Shown here: one piece after another, positions 1-6,476 of the stretch
Position numbering within the stretch: position 1 is the first letter of the stretch
How the letters are laid out: every line of letters begins with the position of its first letter
Assembly (NCBI GenBank): GCA_044373665.1
Contig: JBIPNH010000101.1
Location: 1 to 8,447 of the forward strand
Origin: JABMMZ01 sp044373665
GTDB lineage: Bacteria > Bacteroidota > Bacteroidia > NS11-12g > UBA955
DNA: 8,447 nucleotides
Reading direction: 5' to 3'
Made by a program: the position numbers and the translations under genes
Notes under the pieces: model-generated
What the model was told of the DNA's origin: nothing
What the model saw: only the letters and a program-made list of their open reading frames with translations
Database searches by the model: none

Positions 1-3000
1 TCTTAAGTATGTACTTAAGTTAGAGAAATCAACTCTTTCGCCAACACAGTATTTTCTGTTAATTAAAGTATCAAACAATGGAATAGGACCAGGAATGTAT
101 ATTTCCATTGTATCTCTGTCAATACATCCAAGAGCTGTTTCTACCTCTAAGATAATATTAAATCTACCGTTTCTAGTATAATCGTGACCTATACTTGTTG
201 GTAAAACATTAAAGAAGTTATTGATAGAATTACTTGCTTTATCACCCCAGTTGATAGTCCATCTTATGATTCTATCACAAGGTGTTTTTAATTTATCCAT
301 GCATGGGTCTTGTACATAAGAAGAATCGAACAACTCAATAATAGTATTACACTGAGGACGTTTTTGGTCAATATCAAATTTAGCTCTTACTGCCGTTACA
401 TAGATGTCTTGAGTGAATGTATCACGACAAGTTGCACTGTCACCAGCAGCAGTTCTGATTGTGTAAACACGACCTGTGTCTTGATTGTAATATAAACTAC
501 CTGGACGTTGAACTCCACCTAAACTAATTTGAGGATTACCTAAACCAGAGGCACCGTAAGGGAAACCACCAAAAATAGATTGAGGATGTGTTCCATCATC
601 AGTTTTGTTTAAATCCCAACGAGTAGGTGTTTCTCTATTAGGGTTACCAGCTTCTGAAATTCTAGTTCTCCAATAGTCAGTAGGGTCTAATAAACGGAAT
701 GTTATTTCAGGGAATACTTCAAAGTATCTAAATTGTGGCTCAGCGACAATTTCAGAACCATGACAGATAATTGTATCTGTGTAGTTCATTACACCATAGA
801 AACCAACAATAACCTTTTTAGCTGTACCTGTGCTTTTGTTACAGTTTTCAGGAGCAGTACTTCTTAAACCAAAGTTAGCAACATAGTATCCAGAGAACTG
901 AGGAACAAAGCAATAGGCATTATAATTTTTACCATCCCATCCTTTAACTCTCTCAATTGGAATTAATGAAGTATCTCTGTAATGTAAACTTTGTTTTTCA
1001 TCAGCTACTTTATAGAATCTAATAAATCTACCAAATCCTGTTGTATCCAAACAACCTCTTGATCCAGTGTATGGTTTGCCAAATTGACCTTGACCATTCC
1101 AGATAATGTCGTTTAATTGAGCAGGGGTTAATTCATAGATGTCGATATTGTTAAACTCTAAAATAGCTTTAATGATATCAAACACAGGCGTAATATCTGC
1201 TTCAGTGTGCCATTTAGTTACTTTAGCAACTCTGAAGTTTTGACTGTCTAAAGTAACAGTTCTGCCATCAAAGAAACTTTGTTTTACAACTTGTAAACGA
1301 TCTTCTAAGTATGGAGTGTCAGGGTGAATTGTTTTGAAACGTTGGTATCTTTCACTCGCACTCAATATGTAGTATTGATTGTAGAATTTACCTACGTTCG
1401 CACCAGTTAAAGTCCATAATGCTTCAGCAACATCCGGAACATATGATCTGTTCCAAACATTAGTTGTTAAGCAAATCGTATCTTTTCTACATATTTTAGT
1501 AAACGCTTCACCTTCTTTCGGTTTAATAATTCTAAAGTTATTATCTAAGATTGGGAAACGTGCAAATTTGTTGTAATAAACAGTATCACTACAACCTGTA
1601 GGATAACCCCATGTATTTGGGTTAATACCATTGTTTAAATTATTAGTCCACATACCGTTTCCAACAATTAAACCTACGTTTATATAACCTGTAATGGTAT
1701 CTTTAATATCATCAACTGTAAATTGTTTTGAGAAACGACCTGGAGCTGGACCACCTAAGTTATAACCTAAGTAAGGAGGATTTACAGGAGGTAAACTACC
1801 TGTAGCAACCTGACCAGCACCTAAGTTAGGACCAATTAAAGGCAACCAACCGTTTTTGTTTAAAGCAGTATCGTAGTTTATTTCAGCCCAAGTTCTAGAA
1901 CAACCAGGTTTAGTATCTTCCAATATAAAAGTAATACCATACGTTTGTTGTGCACCACCTAAACATAAAACACCTTCTTTACGTAATTTTTTAGCACTTG
2001 GTGGTTGTAAAGCTAAAGAAGCAACAGCTTCATGCTCGCACTTTAATGGGTGACATACGTCAACGTGTTTTAAACGTACATTGAAACATCTTACAACATC
2101 ACCACTGTAGAATTTTTGGCGGTGAGCATCAGCATTAATACTGTCACCTGCTTGGTAGCCTCTCATTACATCTTTCTTCCATACCTTGTGCCATGGTTGA
2201 ACCAAGTGTAAAGGAATGGTATCTTGAATCGTTTGTATCCAATAGTGATATAATATTTTATCTGTTTTTGAATTCAGTATCAATGTAGTTCCGGGTTGTA
2301 AAGTCACAAATCGTTGTCCTATCCATCTATTAGGAGGGAAACCGTTATTTGGGTCTACAAATAAAGTATCTCCAGTAGGGACATAAACCCTCGTAGCAAT
2401 GGTAATGTCAATTCTTGCTTTTCCTTGTACCCCTGATGGTACTTTTATTTTATTGTCTATGTTAGCAAAAACAGAAGAATCTTTTGTTTTATTTCCAATT
2501 GGATTATCACCATAGAATAAGAAAGTATCTCTGATAATTGCAACTGAGTCATTTGACCACATTCTTCTTTGGAAACATAATCCAGAATCTCTATCATATC
2601 TGAAAACACTTTCGGAACGTAAACCGAAGTTAGTTTGGTATAATGAATCCCAAGGAGTGTACCAGTGCTGTGGCAATGTATCCTTACTGTATTTACAGTT
2701 TTTGCCAATATTTACACCATTTTTGGTATCCGTAGTACATTTTTCGCAATAATCGTCATCAAAATCCCAAAGTCTAATAGTACAGTCATTACCCCTTTGT
2801 TGGTTGTGATGGGTTAATGAAGTTTGTCCATTTGGTCTATTATTAAAACCATGTATTAAAGGCGCATTAAACCCTGGTTTTACCCATTCATGTGAAGATG
2901 GATTGAAAACTGTAGTTGTAGGATCAAGTATAGCACCTGTAGTTTTATTAATCATTATACTATCTTTAGCTAAGATAATCACAGAATCATCATCTGTCAT

Positions 3001-4347
3001 GTCTTTATCGTTGTGATAGAATTTAGAGAAGTTCCAGAATTTAACTGTATCCTTAATAACACATTGGTATCTTAATGAATCAATTAACCATTTCATACCT
3101 GAAGGTGGTGCACCTTCAATTGTAGATTGTGGCCCAATTACTAAAATAGTATCATAAACGGTTTTACCACAACCAGGAATTGGATGTTGGAAAGAGAAAT
3201 TAATTTTGTATGGTCCTAATCCCCATGCAGCGTGAGTTCCTGTCCATTGTCTTACAATATTTAAAGGTCCGCTTGGAGGATTACCAAAATTCCAGACTGG
3301 ATTAGTAGCCAAAGGAACAGCACCATTTTTTAGTCTAAATTGTATGGTTTTATCGTTAAAACAAACGGAATCTCTATCAGCAATAATAACAGGTTTAACA
3401 ATTAAGTTAGTAGCAGAAGCTGTAAATGTAAATGATTCAGTACAACCAAAGGTAGATGTAACAGTTAGTTTAGTATTGAAATTACCTCCATTTGGTCCTT
3501 GAGCATAAAACCAATGACAGATAGGTGGGTTAGGATTATTACCTGGATTTCCCCAAAATTGAGGGGTTGATGAAGTACCGTTTGTAACTTGACCATCTCC
3601 CCAATCCCATCTAAATGAAGTGATTTGAGACAATGGAACAGTTGAATTGTTGGTAACACACAATTGAACGCTGTCACATCTTTGTGGACGTGGTGATGTA
3701 AATGTTAAGCCTAAAGAAGCTTGAACAATTGCAACCGCATTTAATCTAGTTTTTGTTAAACAACCATTACAGTCTTCAACTTCTATAGTCATACCGTATG
3801 TTCCACCGGCAGGATCGCCAAATGAATGACAAAATTGACGAGGTCCGTTGCCTGAAAATGAGTAACGAGTACCATCATCAAATACAATGACGGTTCTACA
3901 AATTTGACCACCAACTTCGCCTGATTTACTACTATCAGTAAAACAAAAACTGTTATTGGCAAAACACTGTGTTTGATTCACAATACGTTTTACGTTAATA
4001 ATTGGTTTTGGTTTAACATCAAGGGTGTAAGTAGCGGTACATGTACTTCCATTAGCCAATCTCAAAGAAAGGGTTATGGTTTTTTGTCCTGGCGAGTTAA
4101 AGGTAAAGCTTGGGTTACATAACGTAGTGTTAGTACCCTCACCGTTGAAGTTCCAATTGTAGTTGGAAGCACCTACGGAATTACAATTAAACACCACTGG
4201 TTCGCCCACACAGGGTGCCCCTGATACGGTGATACTACATTGCGCATTAGCGCCAAAATGGACGAAAAGAAAGGCTATCAGTACGCCTACTCCTTTGCCA
4301 AATTTTACTAGTTGTCTTATTTTATTCATACTATTTTCAGTTTGCAT
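1..4347 (-). CDS. Giant secreted PKD-domain protein, C-terminus beyond the left edge
   Basis: An open frame runs without any stop from a start at 4347 to base 1; I checked every codon, giving at least 1449 residues. The alternative start at 4329 (MNKIRQLVK) removes six residues and gives a more typical signal peptide. From the longer start, residues 7-35 form a basic n-region, the hydrophobic core VGVLIAFLFVHFG, and a likely signal peptidase I site ANA/Q before Q36. PKD or PKD-like immunoglobulin-fold modules follow at about 37-112, 113-209 (FDDGT), 210-311 (WDWGDG at 247-252), 315-405 and 1319-1422 (NWGD at 1366-1369); another begins at the edge. The middle (about 406-1318) is less recognisable and contains WDFDDDYCEKC at 527-537. 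About 40 cysteines are present, unusually many. It starts 30 bases after the anti-sigma-like gene, so it is probably co-transcribed. A surface or adhesion role is inferred; a type IX sorting domain would lie outside the window. No enzymatic motif was recognised. Confidence 0.88.
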   Translation of the reverse strand, partial: MQTENSMNKIRQLVKFGKGVGVLIAFLFVHFGANAQCSITVSGAPCVGEPVVFNCNSVGASNYNWNFNGEGTNTTLCNPSFTFNSPGQKTITLSLRLANGSTCTATYTLDVKPKPIINVKRIVNQTQCFANNSFCFTDSSKSGEVGGQICRTVIVFDDGTRYSFSGNGPRQFCHSFGDPAGGTYGMTIEVEDCNGCLTKTRLNAVAIVQASLGLTFTSPRPQRCDSVQLCVTNNSTVPLSQITSFRWDWGDGQVTNGTSSTPQFWGNPGNNPNPPICHWFYAQGPNGGNFNTKLTVTSTFGCTESFTFTASATNLIVKPVIIADRDSVCFNDKTIQFRLKNGAVPLATNPVWNFGNPPSGPLNIVRQWTGTHAAWGLGPYKINFSFQHPIPGCGKTVYDTILVIGPQSTIEGAPPSGMKWLIDSLRYQCVIKDTVKFWNFSKFYHNDKDMTDDDSVIILAKDSIMINKTTGAILDPTTTVFNPSSHEWVKPGFNAPLIHGFNNRPNGQTSLTHHNQQRGNDCTIRLWDFDDDYCEKCTTDTKNGVNIGKNCKYSKDTLPQHWYTPWDSLYQTNFGLRSESVFRYDRDSGLCFQRRMWSNDSVAIIRDTFLFYGDNPIGNKTKDSSVFANIDNKIKVPSGVQGKARIDITIATRVYVPTGDTLFVDPNNGFPPNRWIGQRFVTLQPGTTLILNSKTDKILYHYWIQTIQDTIPLHLVQPWHKVWKKDVMRGYQAGDSINADAHRQKFYSGDVVRCFNVRLKHVDVCHPLKCEHEAVASLALQPPSAKKLRKEGVLCLGGAQQTYGITFILEDTKPGCSRTWAEINYDTALNKNGWLPLIGPNLGAGQVATGSLPPVNPPYLGYNLGGPAPGRFSKQFTVDDIKDTITGYINVGLIVGNGMWTNNLNNGINPNTWGYPTGCSDTVYYNKFARFPILDNNFRIIKPKEGEAFTKICRKDTICLTTNVWNRSYVPDVAEALWTLTGANVGKFYNQYYILSASERYQRFKTIHPDTPYLEDRLQVVKQSFFDGRTVTLDSQNFRVAKVTKWHTEADITPVFDIIKAILEFNNIDIYELTPAQLNDIIWNGQGQFGKPYTGSRGCLDTTGFGRFIRFYKVADEKQSLHYRDTSLIPIERVKGWDGKNYNAYCFVPQFSGYYVANFGLRSTAPENCNKSTGTAKKVIVGFYGVMNYTDTIICHGSEIVAEPQFRYFEVFPEITFRLLDPTDYWRTRISEAGNPNRETPTRWDLNKTDDGTHPQSIFGGFPYGASGLGNPQISLGGVQRPGSLYYNQDTGRVYTIRTAAGDSATCRDTFTQDIYVTAVRAKFDIDQKRPQCNTIIELFDSSYVQDPCMDKLKTPCDRIIRWTINWGDKASNSINNFFNVLPTSIGHDYTRNGRFNIILEVETALGCIDRDTMEIYIPGPIPLFDTLINRKYCVGERVDFSNLSTYLR

Positions 4348-4377
4348 ATTATGTTCATTTTTTGTTTTTTCCAAATC

Positions 4378-5271
4378 TTATTTTATTACCTTAAGTTTAA
4401 TATATTGACTTTCAAATTCTTGGTTGTGAAATTTATATTTTAAGAATACCGTGTAGTTGCCCTCAGGAGCCAATTCGCCATTTGGCAATTTGCAATCCCA
4501 TGCCTTGTATTTCGATTTTGTTTCAAATAGTTTCTCCATCTTTCCATTGTAAATAATCATCTCGAAATACTCTTCTCCTTGAATTTCAATAAAATAGGTG
4601 TCATTTAGTCCATCGTCATTAGGCGTTACTACATTGGGGATGTTTAATACACTACTAGCAATTGTAGTTTTTGTTTCTACTTCCGTTGAAGGGGCTATTT
4701 CTGTATAGTTTTCTGGTTGACTATTATCTGTTTCTAAAACCTCTGGCGCTGTAATTTTTGTACTTTTAACAATTTCAGGGATAATATTATTAGGGATGTT
4801 TAATACACCTGGTGTAGGGATAGTTTTGTTAGAGCTGTAATTGTTATTGTCTCCTTTTTCATTAACTTCATCACTAAGTTTTGTTTCATTGGTGATTAAC
4901 GTTATGTCTGTTTTGTTGTTTTTTAAAGCAGCGTTTTTTGTTGTTAATTCTCCTTTGTCTAATGCTTCAACTTCAGATTGTAAAGTGTTTATTGTTTCGT
5001 TTTTATTTGATACAATTGGACTGTTTTTTTCAATAGTAAGGTCAGGTTTGTTGTATTGATAAACAACAATAGAACCTATGGTGATAGTGCCTGATACTAA
5101 AACTGCTTTTAACCAAGTCGCACTCCATTTGCTTGCAGTTGAAATGGTTTTTATTGGAGCAGTTTGCGAGGCAATAGACTCCCACAATCCTGCAGGAGGA
5201 TTTATAGACGCGTTTTCCAGTTGATTTTTGAAAATCTGGTCAAATGCTTGTATGTCGTTTTTGTTACTCAC
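4378..5271 (-). CDS. Putative membrane anti-sigma factor with C-terminal CHU_C (type IX type B sorting-like) domain
   Basis: This is a 297-residue protein starting at GTG within a GTGA overlap with the sigma gene; there is no internal Met before residue 238, so this start is well supported. Residues 8-36 (FDQIFKNQLENASINPPAGLW and following) resemble the short cytoplasmic segment of Bacteroidota anti-sigma proteins. Residues 53-73 form one transmembrane helix, with lysines on its N-terminal side favouring N-in topology. Residues 74-207 are a polar linker rich in N, T, S, E and K, probably disordered. Residues 209-297 match the gliding-motility-associated C-terminal domain: IPNVVTPNDDGLNDTY, a central MIIYNGKMEKLFET strand pair, KAWDCKLPNG, APEGNYTVFLKY and a final IKLKVIK strand. 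In usual cargo this domain directs export through the outer membrane by the type IX system; here it hangs behind an apparently uncleaved membrane anchor. The anti-sigma role is inferred from gene order and N-terminal layout. An alternative is a type IX cargo with an atypical N-terminus. Confidence 0.85.
   Translation of the reverse strand: MSNKNDIQAFDQIFKNQLENASINPPAGLWESIASQTAPIKTISTASKWSATWLKAVLVSGTITIGSIVVYQYNKPDLTIEKNSPIVSNKNETINTLQSEVEALDKGELTTKNAALKNNKTDITLITNETKLSDEVNEKGDNNNYSSNKTIPTPGVLNIPNNIIPEIVKSTKITAPEVLETDNSQPENYTEIAPSTEVETKTTIASSVLNIPNVVTPNDDGLNDTYFIEIQGEEYFEMIIYNGKMEKLFETKSKYKAWDCKLPNGELAPEGNYTVFLKYKFHNQEFESQYIKLKVIK
4633..4808. repeat. Short in-frame direct repeat encoding LNIPN inside the anti-sigma-like gene
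   Basis: Two 20-base copies at 4633-4652 and 4789-4808 differ at a single base (16 contiguous identical bases). They lie 156 bases, exactly 52 codons, apart. Both are read in frame as VLNIPN (residues 156-161 and 208-213). The second copy is the first beta strand of the CHU_C domain; the first lies in the linker and is followed by NIIPE rather than VVTPN. This may be a partial internal duplication of the domain's leading edge. Confidence 0.7.
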
Positions 5272-5816
5272 TTTAAATTTTGTTTTAATATTAGCTCTTG
5301 TAAGAAATGTCTTGCTTTATGTAATTGACTTTTGCTGGTGTTTTCTGAAATATTTAACATTTTAGAAATTTCATCATGGCTGTATCCTTCAACCACAAAT
5401 AAGTTGAACACTGTTCTGTATCCGTTGGGTAAACATTGAACAAGTTTCATTAAATCCGCATGTTTCAAAAGAGAAAGTACATCAGATTCAATGCCTTTTT
5501 CGTTGTATGGTTCTAATTTATCTAAAACACTGTGTTTTTGGTTTTTTCGGTAAAATTCAATACTTGTATTGATAAATATTCGTTTTATCCATCCTTCAAA
5601 CGACCCTTTGTGTTCAAATTTATTTAAATTGGCAAATACTTTTATAAAGCCTTCTTGTAAAATATCTTTGGCTTCATCACTATTTTGCGCATAACGTAAG
5701 CATATTGCAAACATTCTTGGAGCTAATATGTCAAATAACTTTTTTTGTGCTTTTGATTGATTGTCAATACATTGAGCTAAAAGTAAGTTTAGTTGTTCTG
5801 TATTGAAATCTGCCAT
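5268..5816 (-). CDS. ECF-type RNA polymerase sigma factor (sigma-70 family)
   Basis: A complete 182-residue protein, the usual size for an ECF sigma factor. Region 2 spans about residues 22-91, with the core and -10 recognition helices visible in NSDEAKDILQEGFIKVF (45-61), followed by GSFEGWIKRIFINTSIEFYR. A linker (about 92-118) leads to region 4 at about 121-176: LPNGYRTVFNLFVVEGYSHD, then the helix-turn-helix DEISKMLNISENTSKSQLHKAR that reads the -35 element. No extra C-terminal domain is present. The stop codon overlaps the GTG start of the membrane anti-sigma-like gene by 4 bases, the usual arrangement for a sigma factor held inactive by its downstream partner and produced in fixed ratio with it. 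Expected targets include its own operon and hence the giant PKD protein; this is inference. The ATG at 5816 is chosen because region 2 begins shortly after it and a candidate promoter sits just upstream. Confidence 0.95.
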   Translation of the reverse strand: MADFNTEQLNLLLAQCIDNQSKAQKKLFDILAPRMFAICLRYAQNSDEAKDILQEGFIKVFANLNKFEHKGSFEGWIKRIFINTSIEFYRKNQKHSVLDKLEPYNEKGIESDVLSLLKHADLMKLVQCLPNGYRTVFNLFVVEGYSHDEISKMLNISENTSKSQLHKARHFLQELILKQNLK

Positions 5817-5848
5817 TTACACAATTTTTCTTTCTAATTTCTGATTGG

Positions 5849-5877
5849 TTAGAGGTGTTTATACCTATCAAGGTTGC
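5849..5877 (-). promoter_or_regulatory. Candidate ECF-type promoter of the sigma/anti-sigma/PKD operon
   Basis: Read on the minus strand, GCAACC (5877-5872) is followed after 17 bases by CTCTAA (5854-5849), which ends 32 bases before the sigma-factor ATG. An AAC core in the -35 element and a CTCTAA-like -10 are compatible with ECF promoters, and such sigma factors commonly activate their own operon. The spacer contains an AGGT/ACCT inverted pair (5853-5856 and 5863-5866) that could be chance. There is no TAnnTTTG housekeeping element in this gap. Confidence 0.4.
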
Positions 5878-5894
5878 CTTAGTCGAAAAAAAAA

Positions 5895-6362
5895 TTAATT
5901 TTCTTGAGCGATTTTTTGAATAGGGTATCTTTCTTTGAGAATTTCAAAAGTTGATTCGGCGTAGTAACCGATACATTCTATTAAGTCTATAAGCTCCTCT
6001 TTACTGAGGTTTTTCATTGGTCTTCTGTATTTTACTGCCAACATGTTTTGGTCTTTATTTATAGTGTAAGAACCATAAAGCATATTCAAGTTATTATGCA
6101 ATAATTCTTCATAAAATACTGTAGATTTATCATCAGGCATTAAACAAATTGGTGCAATAATCTGAAACATAAACAAAGGTTCTGTCGATTCAAAATACAA
6201 CCAAGGATTGTCGGTTTCATTTTCCCATAAATCAATGTAAATTTCTGTTTCTCCATTAAAAATCATCCATTGTCCTTCGTCTGCGCATCTTGTTTCTACT
6301 GGGTTTAAGCCAAGTGTTGCAAGTGCAGATTCTATTTGTTCAGAGTATGTTTGAAAATTCAT
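5895..6362 (-). CDS. YbjN/CesT-fold-like protein of unknown function
   Basis: A complete 155-residue, acidic, apparently cytoplasmic protein with no signal peptide or membrane segment. The pattern is an N-terminal helix (about 5-18), a set of beta strands (WMIFNGETEIYIDLW at 32-46, WLYFES at 54-59, LFMFQIIAPICLMP at 63-76), a helix (about 80-93), two further strands (LYGSYTINKDQNMLAVKYRR at 95-114) and a long C-terminal helix (about 119-144). This alternation resembles the YbjN / type III secretion chaperone-like fold found in many bacteria without a type III system, where the function is unsettled. No catalytic motif is visible. It is divergent from sucD and upstream of the sigma operon on the same strand with a 78-base gap, so a functional link to either is not shown. 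The fold assignment is recognition by eye and moderately sure; that the gene is real is very likely. Confidence 0.8.
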   Translation of the reverse strand: MNFQTYSEQIESALATLGLNPVETRCADEGQWMIFNGETEIYIDLWENETDNPWLYFESTEPLFMFQIIAPICLMPDDKSTVFYEELLHNNLNMLYGSYTINKDQNMLAVKYRRPMKNLSKEELIDLIECIGYYAESTFEILKERYPIQKIAQEN

Positions 6363-6377
6363 TTTATGGTTCGTTTA

Positions 6378-6390
6378 CTTGATAGTCAAG
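6378..6390. repeat. Short inverted repeat in the leader of the YbjN-like gene
   Basis: CTTGA, three bases, TCAAG: a perfect 5-base-arm inverted repeat between the candidate -10 element and the ATG of the YbjN-like gene. It could be an operator half-site pair or a weak RNA hairpin. It is short enough to arise by chance in AT-rich DNA. Confidence 0.25.
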
Positions 6391-6402
6391 AATAATGAGG
6401 TG

Positions 6403-6410
6403 CGAAATTA
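6403..6410 (-). promoter_or_regulatory. Possible -10 element for the YbjN-like gene
   Basis: On the minus strand TAATTTCG differs by one base from the Bacteroidota -10 consensus TAnnTTTG and is followed by CACC, similar to the GCC context after the sucD element. It ends 40 bases before the ATG. No convincing TTG-type upstream element was seen. Confidence 0.35.
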
Positions 6411-6445
6411 TAAAAATATCCTGATTTTTTTTAGTTAATTTGATG

Positions 6446-6453
6446 TATATTTG
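6446..6453 (+). promoter_or_regulatory. Bacteroidota-type -10 element of sucD
   Basis: TATATTTG is a perfect match to the Bacteroidota housekeeping -10 consensus TAnnTTTG. It ends 23 bases before the sucD ATG, which would give a short leader of roughly 15-20 bases. A clear TTG-type upstream element at the expected spacing is not visible; the upstream stretch is T-rich instead. The leader lacks a Shine-Dalgarno sequence and is A-rich (AACAAAATAAAAACAA), as is common in this phylum. Confidence 0.75.
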
Positions 6454-6476
6454 CGCCAACAAAATAAAAACAAGTC

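Noticed and set aside
310..495. Small plus-strand open frame opposite the giant protein
   Set aside because: It is antisense to an uninterrupted frame of more than 1440 codons with clear domain content; no promoter or recognisable protein.
2457..2708. Minus-strand open frame of 83 codons
   Set aside because: It overlaps the giant PKD protein in another frame of the same strand and resembles no known family; it is a shadow of the real gene.
3465..3677. Minus-strand open frame of 70 codons
   Set aside because: It lies out of frame inside the PKD module containing WDWGDG; the PKD frame explains the bases.
4163..4408. Plus-strand open frame with a hydrophobic stretch that looks like a membrane segment
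   Set aside because: The hydrophobic stretch lies antisense to the T-rich start region of the giant gene and its gap with the anti-sigma-like gene; no promoter or start signal precedes it, and the opposite strand carries convincing genes.
4841..5059. Plus-strand open frame with hydrophobic content
   Set aside because: It is antisense to the N/K/T-rich linker of the anti-sigma-like protein; Asn and Lys codons read as Val, Leu and Phe in reverse, which explains the apparent hydrophobicity.
5886..5902. Oligo-T run (minus strand) next to AAAATTAATTTT at the end of the YbjN-like gene, as a terminator
   Set aside because: There is no GC-containing stem; the palindrome is purely A/T and overlaps the stop codon, so it is too weak to call.
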